The notes under the pieces: generated by a model | Seen by the model: the letters and a program-made list of their open reading frames with translations, nothing else | Databases searched by the model: none | Told to the model about the DNA's origin: nothing | Shown: one piece after another, positions 43,842 to 52,435 of the stretch | Numbering within the stretch: the stretch's first letter is position 1 | How the letters are laid out: the number at the start of each line of letters is the position of its first letter | Translations under genes and position numbers: made by a program | Source of the DNA: Deltaproteobacteria bacterium | GTDB taxonomy: Bacteria; Desulfobacterota; GWC2-55-46 | Assembly (NCBI GenBank): GCA_020846435.1 | Contig: JADLDY010000063.1 | Location: 37,552-101,551 of the forward strand | DNA length: 64,000 bases | Direction of reading: 5' to 3'

Positions 43842-44393
43842 ATGGAAAAAGTTTTGAAGTTAGACCTGAAAACGATCCCCGTATCGCACCGCCACCCGAT
43901 GATATTCGACAGCTGGGAGGCTCTCTCACCGGAGAGCGTCCTTCAGATAGTAAGCGACCACGACCCCAAGCCTCTTCGCTACCATTTCGACTCCGAGTAC
44001 AAGGACAAGTTCGAATGGGCTTACGTTGCCTCAGGCCCTGACGAATGGGTCGTAAACATAACAAAGCTCAAGCCGTATGAGTCAAAGGGCGAGGAGCTTC
44101 GCGCCAAGGTCATGGCAGGGCTCGACAGGGTCAGGCCGCACCTGCAGGCCGACGGCGGGGACGTCGAGCTCGTGGATATCAACGACGAGACTATGGTCGT
44201 AAGCGTCAGGCTCAAGGGCGCGTGCGGCACCTGCCCGTCTGCCGCGATGACCCTGAAGTCAGGGGTCGAAGCGCAGATAAAGAAAATAGCCCCTGAGATA
44301 CGGAGCGTCGAGTCGGTCGTGCTCCCTGTCGACAAGCCGGTTGTCATTGAAAAACCAAAAGCACCGGCAGGCTGCTGCGATCACGATCATTGA
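43842..44393 (+). CDS. DUF2249-NifU C-terminal domain fusion protein
   Basis: A 183-residue protein started at ATG 43842 (GGAGG six nucleotides upstream; the frame extends to 43785). Residues 1-75 resemble DUF2249 (LDLKTIPVSHRHPMIFDSWEAL and LRYHFDSEYKDKFEWAYV). Residues 85-165 are a NifU-type iron-sulfur scaffold domain (VRPHLQADGGDVELVDI) with its CxxC in GACGTCPSAAMTLKSGVEAQI. The end GCCDHDH could bind metal as well. NifU domains carry or transfer Fe-S clusters; DUF2249 proteins occur in nitrogen-oxide and redox contexts. The fusion suggests cluster delivery to a redox target, which is inference. Confidence 0.88.
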   Translation: MEKVLKLDLKTIPVSHRHPMIFDSWEALSPESVLQIVSDHDPKPLRYHFDSEYKDKFEWAYVASGPDEWVVNITKLKPYESKGEELRAKVMAGLDRVRPHLQADGGDVELVDINDETMVVSVRLKGACGTCPSAAMTLKSGVEAQIKKIAPEIRSVESVVLPVDKPVVIEKPKAPAGCCDHDH

Positions 44394-44462
44394 GGCGTAC
44401 TCTTCGCAAGCCTCGATGACGGGCTTTGAAGGACGGCAAAAGCAGATTCCTGTTTGAAACCT
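44392..44462. repeat. Possible degraded copy of the palindromic intergenic element
   Basis: GAGGCGTACTCTTCGCAAGC followed by GCTTTGAAGG, AAAGCAGATT and TTTGAAACCTG resembles the right half of the repeat family (GGCGTACTCTTTTGTACGCC, GCTTTGAGGC, AAGCAGATGG, GCAGCCTG), but much altered. It directly follows the stop codon of the NifU-like gene, where intact copies are found elsewhere. Confidence 0.4.
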
Positions 44463-44469
44463 GTAAAGA

Positions 44470-44512
44470 GAAAGAGCGTGTCCCTGTCAGGGACGCGCTC
44501 TTGTTTTTTTTG
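44470..44512 (+). terminator. Strong intrinsic terminator
   Basis: Stem AAGAGCGTGTCCCTG/CAGGGACGCGCTCTT with a minimal loop, followed by GTTTTTTTT. It separates the NifU-like gene from the convergent SAP-like gene and may act in both directions. Confidence 0.92.
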
Positions 44513-44543
44513 AGGCGTCAAACCCACTCAGGCCGCGAAGCCT

Positions 44544-44729
44544 TTACCTGTCAAGACAGTCGTCCATCCAGCAGCACCCGGTCTGGTCGCAGTTCCCGTC
44601 TGAAACCGTGCCAAAACACGGATAATTGCCTTCGGCCGCCTGAACAGCCCTTATGAGGTCCTCTTTTTTCATCCTGGCGGTCTTTAACCCCAGTTTTTTA
44701 GCCTTTTCCCTTACTTCATCCATCCGCAT
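44544..44729 (-). CDS. Small SAP/Rho-N-like protein with Cys-rich tail
   Basis: A 61-residue protein from ATG 44729 (frame begins at 44774; GGAGG is 11 nt upstream of the chosen start). Residues 1-35 form a SAP or Rho-N-like helix pair (DEVREKAKKLGLKTARMKKEDLI), commonly a nucleic-acid-binding fold. The tail CFGTVSDGNCDQTGCCWMDDC has five cysteines in a pattern that could bind zinc or an iron-sulfur cluster. Similar small proteins are common in Desulfobacterota, with unknown function. Confidence 0.8.
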   Translation of the reverse strand: MRMDEVREKAKKLGLKTARMKKEDLIRAVQAAEGNYPCFGTVSDGNCDQTGCCWMDDCLDR

Positions 44730-44898
44730 TCTACTCAACCCCTCCTTTGTTTCCCGTTTTGGACGCTTCCGCACCCTCTATTCCTGTTCAGATTAGGACA
44801 GCTTTTCACAAAAGAGTCAACCCGCGCCCACAAATCCGCTCCTAACGCCGGCCTCAAAGTGATATACTTTTCATAACTTTCCGTTTGAGGAGGTCCGG

Positions 44899-46284
44899 GT
44901 GAAACTCACATTCGTCGGCGGGGCGAGCACTGTCACAGGCTCGTGTTATTACATCGAAGTCAACCAGTGGAAAATCCTGGTCGAATGCGGCATGCACCAG
45001 GGGGGCAACGGCGCTGGAAAGCTCGACAGAGCGCCCAAGCCCTTCAAGCCTGAAGAGATCGACTACATATTCGTGACCCACGCCCACATAGACCACTCCG
45101 GCCTCCTTCCAAAGGCCGCCAAGGACGGCTTCAAAGGCAGGATAATCGCGACCAAGGCAACGAGAGACCTTCTCGAGCCCATGCTCTTTGATTCGGCTTC
45201 CATTCAGGAGAGCGACGCTGACTGGGCGACCAAAAAAGCCATGCGCATGGGCGAAACTCCGGAGAGCCCGCTGTACACGACAGAGGACGTCCAGGCTGTC
45301 TTGCCGCTCTTCGACGTGCACGAGTACGACACCGTCTACCACCTCGGAGGAGGCGTCAAGTTCCGCCTCCTTGACGCCGGACACATATTGGGCTCTGCGA
45401 GCCTCGAGATATGGTACCAGGACAGCGCGAAAGAAAAAAAGATAGTCTTCTCCGGCGACATAGGAAAAAAGGGGAGCCCCATAATAAAAGACCCTGACGC
45501 CCCGGACGCCGCTGACTTCGTCGTGATGGAGTCCACCTACGGCAACAGGTCGCACAGGCCTCTGAAGGAATCGATTGATGAGCTGGTCGCGGCGATAAAG
45601 TCTACATTCAAAAGGGGCGGCAACGTCTACATCCCGTCATTCGCCGTCGGCAGGACGCAGGACCTCCTCTACATCCTCAACAACCTCGTGAGGGAGGGCA
45701 GGATCTTCAGGTTCGACGTGTGGCTCGACAGCCCGCTCGCCGAGGCGGTCACCAAGGTCTATGTAGCCCACCCAGAGTGCTTCGACGAGGAGGCGAGAAG
45801 GTTCTTCACGACGCGCGAGACCGACTCTTCCATAAGGCTCCACTTCGTCAAGACGACCGAAGAGTCGATGAAGCTCAACAAGCTCAAGTCAGGCAACATC
45901 ATAATCGCGGGCAGCGGCATGTGCGAGGGCGGCAGGATAAAACACCACCTGAAGCACAACCTGTGGCGCGCCGAGTGCAGCGTCATATTCGTAGGCTATC
46001 AGGCGGCAGGCACGCTCGGCAGGAAGATAGTCGACGGAGCGAAGATAGTGCGCGTCCTTGGCGAAGACATACTCGTGCGCGCCGCAATCCATACGGTCAA
46101 CGGCTTCTCCGCGCACGCCGGAAGAGAAGAACTCCTTGAGTGGGTCTCCGACCTCGAAGGCACGCCGACGATATTCGTCGTTCACGGCGAGGACGAGGCG
46201 GCCGAGTCGTTCTCAAGCCTCCTCGCGGAAAAATACGGCTACATTACGCACAGGCCAGTCGACGGCGAGACTGTCGAGATATGA
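44899..46284 (+). CDS. Beta-CASP metallo-beta-lactamase-fold nuclease
   Basis: Predicted RNA-processing exonuclease or endonuclease of the CPSF73-like group, 461 residues. GTG start at 44899 with GGAGG five nucleotides upstream. The MBL domain has the metal motif THAHIDHSG near residue 60, then LLDAGHILGSASLE and FSGDIGKKGSPI. The beta-CASP insertion contains VMESTYGNRSH and GSGMCEGGRIKHHL. The C-terminal RMMBL domain has VNGFSAHAGREELLEW and VVHGEDEAAESF. The nearest characterised bacterial relatives are ribonucleases such as Thermus TTHA0252. It is flanked by terminators and monocistronic. Confidence 0.93.
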   Translation: MKLTFVGGASTVTGSCYYIEVNQWKILVECGMHQGGNGAGKLDRAPKPFKPEEIDYIFVTHAHIDHSGLLPKAAKDGFKGRIIATKATRDLLEPMLFDSASIQESDADWATKKAMRMGETPESPLYTTEDVQAVLPLFDVHEYDTVYHLGGGVKFRLLDAGHILGSASLEIWYQDSAKEKKIVFSGDIGKKGSPIIKDPDAPDAADFVVMESTYGNRSHRPLKESIDELVAAIKSTFKRGGNVYIPSFAVGRTQDLLYILNNLVREGRIFRFDVWLDSPLAEAVTKVYVAHPECFDEEARRFFTTRETDSSIRLHFVKTTEESMKLNKLKSGNIIIAGSGMCEGGRIKHHLKHNLWRAECSVIFVGYQAAGTLGRKIVDGAKIVRVLGEDILVRAAIHTVNGFSAHAGREELLEWVSDLEGTPTIFVVHGEDEAAESFSSLLAEKYGYITHRPVDGETVEI

Positions 46285-46305
46285 CGCAACGCCTGAAGAC
46301 GAAAA

Positions 46306-46338
46306 AAAGCGCGGGCCGGATTCTCCGGCCCGCGCTTT
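46306..46338. terminator. Bidirectional terminator between convergent genes
   Basis: The 15-bp stem AAAGCGCGGGCCGGA/TCCGGCCCGCGCTTT has a TTC loop. The longer T-run (TTTTTTT) is on the minus strand, so it mainly serves the FKBP gene; on the plus strand it lies about 20 nt after the nuclease stop. Confidence 0.85.
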
Positions 46339-46372
46339 GAAGTCAGGAAACTCTGATTAATTCGCAATAACA

Positions 46373-46461
46373 TGTCATTCTGAGCGAAGCGAAGAATCTC
46401 GTATTTAAACAGATCAGTAAGTTGCGAGATTCTTCGGTCGCTGCGCTCCCTCAGAATGACA
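46373..46461. repeat. Long inverted repeat of the TGTCATTCTGAGCGAAGCGA type
   Basis: Arms TGTCATTCTGAGCGAAG plus GAAGAATCTCG and the mirrored CGAGATTCTTCGG plus CTCAGAATGACA surround a 20-nt spacer. This REP-like hairpin is very common between genes in many bacterial phyla. It lies between convergent transcription units. Confidence 0.75.
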
Positions 46462-46502
46462 GAAAAACATAATTAATAAGAGCTTCCTTAAATGACTTTT
46501 TT

Positions 46503-46937
46503 TCAGCGGCCCGTTATATCGACGAGCGTGAGGTTGAAGTTCAGCGCCTTGCCGGAGAGCGGGTGGTTGGCGTCAAGAAACACCTTGTCGTCTGTTATCT
46601 TGACGACCTTCACCGGAGTCGTGCTCCCGTCTTCCTGCCCCACCTGCAGCTGCAAACCCTCAACCGGCACTATCTGCGGCGGTATCTGCTCTTTCGGGAC
46701 CTCGAAGACGAGCTCTTCCATGTAGTTGCCGTACGCTTCCTCGGCCACTATGTGCACGGACTTTGAATCTCCCGGCGCCATCCCGACGATGGCCTGCTCG
46801 AACGCGGGTATCAGCATGCCTTCGCCTATCACGAACTGAAGGGGCTCGGAGCCCTCAGAGCTGTCGAATGTGCTTCCGTCATCGAGCGTGCCGGTGTAAT
46901 GCACCTTCACGAGGTCGCCTTTTTTTGCCTGTGACAT
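46503..46937 (-). CDS. SlyD-like FKBP peptidyl-prolyl isomerase
   Basis: Prolyl isomerase/chaperone of 144 residues from ATG 46937, with GGAGG five nucleotides upstream. An FKBP half-domain (GDLVKVHYTGTLDDGSTFDSSE) is followed by an inserted flap (about residues 70-125) and DANHPLSGKALNFNLTLVDI, the order of SlyD. The metal-binding His/Cys-rich tail of E. coli SlyD is missing. The product is probably cytoplasmic, with no signal peptide. It is monocistronic, bounded by a terminator. Confidence 0.93.
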   Translation of the reverse strand: MSQAKKGDLVKVHYTGTLDDGSTFDSSEGSEPLQFVIGEGMLIPAFEQAIVGMAPGDSKSVHIVAEEAYGNYMEELVFEVPKEQIPPQIVPVEGLQLQVGQEDGSTTPVKVVKITDDKVFLDANHPLSGKALNFNLTLVDITGR

Positions 46938-47042
46938 ATCTTCCTCCACCTGTTTTATAAAAAAAGGCGCGTTAAAACACGCCAGAGATGTATATCACGC
47001 CTGAGAGGATGTGGGCAAGGCGTATTTGGGTTAGCGTTTACT

Positions 47043-48308
47043 CTATCTTTTTAAAAGACTCAAAGCAGTCCTCAAAGGCGCGGTCAGTTTCCAGCTCAGG
47101 CTGTTGAGCAAGGCGTTTGTGTCAGACCTCAGCCTGAGATTCAATTCAGCGGAGATTATCTCGTAAGAGCGCATCTTCTCCCTGAGAGCGGCTGTATCTT
47201 CTCTTTTCGCGAACCCTTCAACGGCTTTTTCATACGATTCTACAAACCTGCCGGCGGCCTTCTCCCAACCAAACCCGGAAACCATCTTCTTTGAATTCAC
47301 AATGTTTTCGGCCCTTAGCTTCTCGTCATTGAGCATTGCCGCCATCTTGCCAGCGATGCTCTCCGCATTAGCAGGATCAAAAACAAACCTTTCATCTCCG
47401 ATCGTGTCAGGAAGGGAGGTCACATTAGAGCAGATGACCGGGACCTCAAGCGCCATAGCCTCGATGAGCGGAAAACTTCCAGCCTCATAAAGCGTCGGTA
47501 TCACGGCAAGAGAGGCGCCTTTCAAAAGAGAGCGCACGTCAGCCTCTGAAATATATCCGGTGAATTTCACAAACTCATCGAGCCCGAGCTTTTTTATCTC
47601 TTCCTCGATCACCGGAAAATAATCAGGGGTCTTCTGCCCGGTGCACACTAAAGAGATATTACCGACATGCCTTTTGCGCAAAATATCGAAAGCTTTGATA
47701 AGACCCAGGTGGTTTTTGTGCCGCCAGGTATTGGCGGAGTAAAACAGGTAGGGCGCTTTAACATTATGCTGTTTTTGCGCGGCGCGGACGACTGCTTCAT
47801 CCGGCGGCTTTGGTCTGTCCATGCCCAACGAGCAAACATCTATTTTGTCAGCCGGAATGCCGTAATGAGCGACTATATCGTCTTTTACGTGCTGGAAACT
47901 AACCACAACCCTTTCAGCAAAGACCGCCGACTGTTTATATAGAATCGCTCGCTTGTCGAGCTCTTCCTTGGAGAAAAATTCAGGGAAATGAATGTGCTGA
48001 AGATCGTGCAGAGTGGAGACCATCGGCACGGAAAAGGTCAGATTTGGGAAATATTGAACGGGCGAGTGTATGATGTCAAGACCCTCGCGGGCCACGAATT
48101 TCATCAGAGAATCATTCTTCAGATTTACAACCCTAAATTTTTTTCTGTCATCGAGTCCAGGTAAAGAGCAACCCGCATCCCCCGTTATTGCGATGACGCT
48201 GGCGTCAGTGTGATCGACGAGCGCGCGCATGAGCCTGAGCGCGTACTGATAGACACCGCCGGAGGCGTTCACGGACTGAAACCACGTGACATCAAAACCG
48301 ATTTTCAT
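47043..48308 (-). CDS. Glycosyltransferase family 4
   Basis: GT-B transferase, 421 residues. The N-terminal acceptor domain begins KIGFDVTWFQSVNASGGVYQYALRLMRAL. The C-terminal donor domain has LFYSANTWRHKNHLGLIKAFDIL, FTGYISEADVRSLLKGASLAVIPTLYEAGSFPLIEAMALEVP, with the E-x7-E motif (E in YEAGSFP and in IEAMA), and SLPDTIGD. It probably adds a sugar to the surface polysaccharide built by the locus to its right. It is the last gene of the leftward series. Donor and linkage are unknown. Confidence 0.9.
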   Translation of the reverse strand: MKIGFDVTWFQSVNASGGVYQYALRLMRALVDHTDASVIAITGDAGCSLPGLDDRKKFRVVNLKNDSLMKFVAREGLDIIHSPVQYFPNLTFSVPMVSTLHDLQHIHFPEFFSKEELDKRAILYKQSAVFAERVVVSFQHVKDDIVAHYGIPADKIDVCSLGMDRPKPPDEAVVRAAQKQHNVKAPYLFYSANTWRHKNHLGLIKAFDILRKRHVGNISLVCTGQKTPDYFPVIEEEIKKLGLDEFVKFTGYISEADVRSLLKGASLAVIPTLYEAGSFPLIEAMALEVPVICSNVTSLPDTIGDERFVFDPANAESIAGKMAAMLNDEKLRAENIVNSKKMVSGFGWEKAAGRFVESYEKAVEGFAKREDTAALREKMRSYEIISAELNLRLRSDTNALLNSLSWKLTAPLRTALSLLKR

Positions 48309-48357
48309 AAGACCACTTCAATCCTGTGCGCTTGTCTTTTCTGACGCAAGACGTTCG

Positions 48358-48810
48358 TCAAAGCCGTTTGCGGCCTATCAAGAACAGATCATTATATTCT
48401 TTCAGGTCAAAGCCTTGCTTCTGATAAAGGCTGCTAGCGGCCACGTTGTTTTTTTTGACTTTCAACATCACTTCCGAAGCGCCTTCCAAGCGGCTGGCGG
48501 TTTCCAGAAAATCAAGCAGCAACTTACCAAGCCCCTTGCCGTGATACGTCTCCAGAATGCAGAGCCCTATTGCCGGGACTTCATATCCCTCATCCCATCC
48601 ACGGAGCAAACCATAGCCGATTATAGTCTCTCCATTAAGAAGTATCGCGCAATATTTATCTCTTCCATGATACTTACAGATACGCTCGGCATTAGACGAA
48701 TCAAATGGGTGGGGCGAAAAATCATCGACATACGATAGGTTATTAATGGCTTCAAAAAAAGTTTCAAGCTGCTCGACATGTTCTTCTCTCAGCCTGACGA
48801 TCTCTATCAT
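48358..48810 (-). CDS. GNAT family N-acetyltransferase
   Basis: A 150-residue acetyltransferase with the acetyl-CoA loop LETYHGKGLGKLLLDFLE (Q/R-x-x-G-x-G/A type) near residues 94-111 and the terminal AASSLYQKQGFDLKEYN. Its start overlaps the end of the aminotransferase gene by 4 nt (ATGA). A sugar-amine made by that aminotransferase would be a plausible substrate, giving an N-acetylated amino sugar such as N-acetyl-perosamine. Substrate assignment rests on this context only. Confidence 0.82.
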   Translation of the reverse strand: MIEIVRLREEHVEQLETFFEAINNLSYVDDFSPHPFDSSNAERICKYHGRDKYCAILLNGETIIGYGLLRGWDEGYEVPAIGLCILETYHGKGLGKLLLDFLETASRLEGASEVMLKVKKNNVAASSLYQKQGFDLKEYNDLFLIGRKRL

Positions 48811-49922
48811 CGTCCACCCTCTCTTATCAGGCCAGCTATTCGCTCGACATCGCTTTGAGGCAATGAATAAAATGTGGGGAGATTCATGCCCCTTGCAGCG
48901 AAGTCCTCGGCAACCTTGAAGCGGCTTCCATCTTCACAGTACACAGGCATGACATGCATAGGGAAGAAGGCGGGACGCGTTTCAACGCCGTTGGCGGCGA
49001 GGCGCGCCATGAGTTCATCGCGCGTCATGCCGTATTCCTTGTCCACAAGCACCGTGTACATCCAATACGAATGCTCGGCGTAACTCTTCACAACAGGCAG
49101 AGTTATTCCCTCTATGCCGCTCAACGCTTTAGCGTACCAGAGGGCTATCTCTTTTCTCCTGCCAACATGCTCACCTATGCGTTCGATCTGCGCAAGCCCT
49201 ATGGCCGCCTGCACATTCGTCATCCTGTAATTATAGCCGACAACAGGGAACCAGTACCGCCTTAACGGGTCCATCCCCTGCCCTTTGAAGAGCCTTACCT
49301 TTTCGGCGAGCGCGCCGTCGTTTGTCACGACCATGCCGCCCTCGCCTGTTGTTATGGTCTTGTTCCCGTAAAAGCTGAATGTCGAGATATCTGCGATGCC
49401 GCCGCAGAGCTTTCCATTATATTTCGCCCCGAGCGCCTCTGCCGCGTCCTCTATCACCTTGAGGCCATGCTTTTTCGCCACAGCCATGATGGAAGCCATA
49501 TCACACGGATGACCATAGAGCGGCACAGGGATAATGGCCTTTGTCTTTGAGGTTATGAGCTTCTCCAGGCCGGACGCGCCGATGTTACCAGTACCCGGCT
49601 CTGATTCCGCGAGCACAGGAACAGCCCCCGTATATTTGACGGCATTGGCTGTCGCGACATAAGTGAGTGTCGGCACTATCACTTCATCCCCGGGGCCGAT
49701 CCCGAGAGCGAGCAAGGCAAGATGGAGCGCCACGGTTCCGTTGGAAACGGCAATGGCGTGCCCTGCGCCAAGATATTGCGCGAAGGCTTTTTCAAATTGG
49801 CCGATATACTTTCCGGTGGATGAAATCCAGCTCGACTCCATGCAATCAAGCACGTATTCCTTTTCGCGCCCGATGAGGGCCGGGCTTGAAACTGGAATAT
49901 AGCCGGGCTTTCCCATTGTCAT
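48807..49922 (-). CDS. DegT/DnrJ/EryC1-family sugar aminotransferase (perosamine synthase-like)
   Basis: PLP-dependent aminotransferase of 371 residues that would convert a 4-keto-6-deoxy sugar nucleotide to a 4-amino sugar. The PLP lysine is in SFYGNKTITTGEGGM near residue 193. Other family blocks are SNGTVALHLALLALGIGPGDEVIVPTLTYVATANA, EDAAEALGAKYNGKLCGG and GYNYRMTNVQAAIG. The close match to the RfbE/Per pattern suggests GDP-perosamine synthase; no gmd or manno-pathway gene is in the window. It overlaps neighbours on both sides by 4 nt. Confidence 0.9.
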   Translation of the reverse strand: MTMGKPGYIPVSSPALIGREKEYVLDCMESSWISSTGKYIGQFEKAFAQYLGAGHAIAVSNGTVALHLALLALGIGPGDEVIVPTLTYVATANAVKYTGAVPVLAESEPGTGNIGASGLEKLITSKTKAIIPVPLYGHPCDMASIMAVAKKHGLKVIEDAAEALGAKYNGKLCGGIADISTFSFYGNKTITTGEGGMVVTNDGALAEKVRLFKGQGMDPLRRYWFPVVGYNYRMTNVQAAIGLAQIERIGEHVGRRKEIALWYAKALSGIEGITLPVVKSYAEHSYWMYTVLVDKEYGMTRDELMARLAANGVETRPAFFPMHVMPVYCEDGSRFKVAEDFAARGMNLPTFYSLPQSDVERIAGLIREGGR

Positions 49923-50698
49923 CTTTTTACCGCCTTGATAATGATGTGCGTCCCCTCTTTGGCGATGTGCGGATCCTTGAGGTATTCCTCGACGGCCTTC
50001 CTCATGTGCCTTCCGCCAAGTATGGCCTTGTACTCCTGCTCGAGCCTTTTAAGCTCTTTTTTGACGCGCTGCCCTTCGATCGTATAAAGGATATCCATAC
50101 GCGCGACAAATGAGCCGATCTCGCCGGGAAGATAGTACAGTGAAGAATCTATCGTGAAACCGGCCTTCTCAAGTTTCAGCGACCAGTCTTCCAGCCCGAG
50201 GATGTTCAGATGATGATGGAAGCGGTTATATTCGTCAATGACGCCTTGAGTGTTCAGGCCGAGGCCGCTCAATATCCCATCCTGTTCGATTGCCTTGAAA
50301 AAGAATGGCGTAGGGGCTGTAAAAACGAGCGTTCCGCCGGGCTTCAACACCCTTGCCGTCTCCCGCAGGACATTATCTATGCCATCCATGTGCTCAATCG
50401 CGCAGTTTGAAAAAGCGGTGGGGAAAAATGCATCCCTGAAAGGGACTTCCGAAGCGCTCGCGTAAACAGCTCCCGTATACACAGCCCCGAGCTTCAGCCT
50501 TGAAAGGGCGTCCCTGTCGATGTCCACTCCATAGGCGCCAGACAGCCCGACTGTGGAAGCGAAGCCGCCATCCCCGCAGCCGATGTCATAATAGGGGCCT
50601 TCGGCGCCTTTGAGAAAGTCAGCGATGAGCCGCGTCTCCGCAGAACGGATAATCTGGAAGTGGGGGATACTGGCTATTTGTTTATTATAATCTTTCAT
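49919..50698 (-). CDS. Class I SAM-dependent methyltransferase
   Basis: A 259-residue methyltransferase. The SAM loop GPYYDIGCGDGGFASTVG and acidic strand GVDIDRDALSRL are at about residues 33-65; IEHMDGIDNVLRETARVLKPGGTLVFTAPT is the second conserved block. The C-terminal third has a predicted helical segment without further motifs. It overlaps the aminotransferase gene by 4 nt. It may methylate a sugar or the growing glycan chain end; the target is unknown. Confidence 0.85.
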   Translation of the reverse strand: MKDYNKQIASIPHFQIIRSAETRLIADFLKGAEGPYYDIGCGDGGFASTVGLSGAYGVDIDRDALSRLKLGAVYTGAVYASASEVPFRDAFFPTAFSNCAIEHMDGIDNVLRETARVLKPGGTLVFTAPTPFFFKAIEQDGILSGLGLNTQGVIDEYNRFHHHLNILGLEDWSLKLEKAGFTIDSSLYYLPGEIGSFVARMDILYTIEGQRVKKELKRLEQEYKAILGGRHMRKAVEEYLKDPHIAKEGTHIIIKAVKR

Positions 50699-50711
50699 TA
50701 CTTATTCAGCC

Positions 50712-51764
50712 CTAATGAGACAAACATTTAAAGAATGTGTGCAGAATTGTTCTATCCGCCCTGATAGTCCTCAGGTCGGATGGAAAAAGGAGCGCGGAAA
50801 GAATTTTCAGCGCAGCCCTCACTCTTCCTGTTTCAGCTTTTTCGGCTTGAAGATATGCTTCCGTTATAAGCGCTCCGGCTGACGCAAACCGCCTCCAATC
50901 TGACCGCAAAAAACTTGCAAGTTTTCCATCTTCATGGAAATCAATATCAGCAATCAAATGTTTTATAGACTCAGGGTGCTCGCCGTTAAAAGGCTCAACC
51001 CAGGATGGCGGGAAATTTATCAAATGGATTCTAAGCGGGTTTTTCAATTTTTCCCAGTAAGCCCCAGCCCATTTGACACCATCATCACACCCCTTGCCCC
51101 AACCCATTTTGGCGTAATAAGCCGATTTGCTCTTCACATTATTTGAAAAAACATACGAGTAATGGTACATGAAAATCCCAAATTCTCCTGAAAGCTCACC
51201 TGCCGAAACTATTCTTCCACGCACCTCTTTGCCTTTTTCATCAACGACAGTTGGCGGCCTATGCGTTGAATAACGACACCCCGGCTTGAAACGGTATATC
51301 CTTATAAATTCATCGGCCCCGTAAATATACGAAGCGCCTCGCATAACAGCTCTGAACCCTTTCCAGAAATTTATAGTCTTAAAATCAACACGAACAATAT
51401 CCGGATTATCGCTTAGTATTTCTTCTACCTTTTTGATGTCATCATTCTTATAAAACTCGTCCACGTCGATCTGCCATATATAATCACCGGTGCAGGCTTC
51501 CATGTACGCATTGGACATTTCTGTTTTTTCCGGCCAAAAGCCTTCCCGCTGTATCAATGTTATTTTATGTTCCGGATCCGGGAAGTTTTTTATAACCTCA
51601 ACAGTCCTGTCAAGCGAGTGCCCGTCTGGTGTTGAAGCGTGCCTGAATTTTTCAACAGCTCCTTCAACGACAATAATCTGATGCGCGTGAGGATAAAGGC
51701 TCTCAAGCTGATATTTTATGAAAGGCTCTCCGTTGTGAACGATCAAACCAAATGAGATTTTCAC
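50712..51764 (-). CDS. GT-A fold glycosyltransferase
   Basis: A 350-residue protein beginning KISFGLIVHNGEPFIKYQLESLYPHAHQIIVVEGA, a family 2-like nucleotide-binding start. The metal-binding motif QIDVDEFY is near residue 98. The rest has no recognised domain. Composition is AT-rich compared with the flanking housekeeping genes, as usual for polysaccharide loci gained by transfer. The gene lies 14 nt before the preceding methyltransferase gene and 3 nt after the next one. Sugar specificity is unknown. Confidence 0.8.
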   Translation of the reverse strand: MKISFGLIVHNGEPFIKYQLESLYPHAHQIIVVEGAVEKFRHASTPDGHSLDRTVEVIKNFPDPEHKITLIQREGFWPEKTEMSNAYMEACTGDYIWQIDVDEFYKNDDIKKVEEILSDNPDIVRVDFKTINFWKGFRAVMRGASYIYGADEFIRIYRFKPGCRYSTHRPPTVVDEKGKEVRGRIVSAGELSGEFGIFMYHYSYVFSNNVKSKSAYYAKMGWGKGCDDGVKWAGAYWEKLKNPLRIHLINFPPSWVEPFNGEHPESIKHLIADIDFHEDGKLASFLRSDWRRFASAGALITEAYLQAEKAETGRVRAALKILSALLFPSDLRTIRADRTILHTFFKCLSH

Positions 51765-51766
51765 AA

Positions 51767-52435
51767 CTATCCCTTTAGCGGTTTCATCACAGCCAGAAAC
51801 ACCCGTGACTCATTATAGATTTTAAAATCCAGCAGGTTCCTCGGCGCAATAGTCCCCTTGAATTCAACTTCGCTCCAGAAATTTACATGTCCTTCATAAT
51901 CGTCGAGATCGCCATTTGGAATAGTTATAATAATAACGCCGTCTTTTTTGCAAACCCTGTCGAATTCTCTTAAAACTTTTTCAGGGTCTTTTAGATGTTC
52001 GAGAGTTTGTATACAGAAAACCTGGTCGAAGTAATCTGAAGGATAGGGAAGATTATAAACATCCCCAGTAGTGAATTTACCATCTGGAATAATCTGAGAG
52101 GCTCTCTTTACGGCAGCCTCAGAATAATCAAGCCCGAACATTTCAAACCGCCTGTCTTTTGCGTTTTCAACAAGCAGCCTGAAAAAATCACCTGAGCCAA
52201 AACCAATATCTACCACTCGCGGGCCATAATTTTTGGACAATATATAATTAACTACGAATAAATAGGATTCAACTCGCGCAGGCTCCATGTACGCCTTTAC
52301 CAAATCTTCGTTACTCCAAAATTTGTCATATGACGCACTCGTATTAGTACGGCACAGCTCAGCCACATCCGCTGGTGTCTGCGTCCGTTTGCCTTTGAAA
52401 ATGCGGCCGAGCTTATCAAGAAAATTAGCTGTCAT
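51767..52435 (-). CDS. Class I SAM-dependent methyltransferase
   Basis: A 222-residue methyltransferase with GPRVVDIGFGSGDFFRLL (SAM loop, about residue 70), MFGLDYSEAAVKRAS, FTTGDVYNLPYPSDYFDQVFCIQTLEHLKDPEKVLREFDRV and GVIIITIPNGD. It overlaps the next methyltransferase gene by 4 nt. AT-rich. It is one of three methyltransferases in this polysaccharide locus. Confidence 0.85.
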   Translation of the reverse strand: MTANFLDKLGRIFKGKRTQTPADVAELCRTNTSASYDKFWSNEDLVKAYMEPARVESYLFVVNYILSKNYGPRVVDIGFGSGDFFRLLVENAKDRRFEMFGLDYSEAAVKRASQIIPDGKFTTGDVYNLPYPSDYFDQVFCIQTLEHLKDPEKVLREFDRVCKKDGVIIITIPNGDLDDYEGHVNFWSEVEFKGTIAPRNLLDFKIYNESRVFLAVMKPLKG

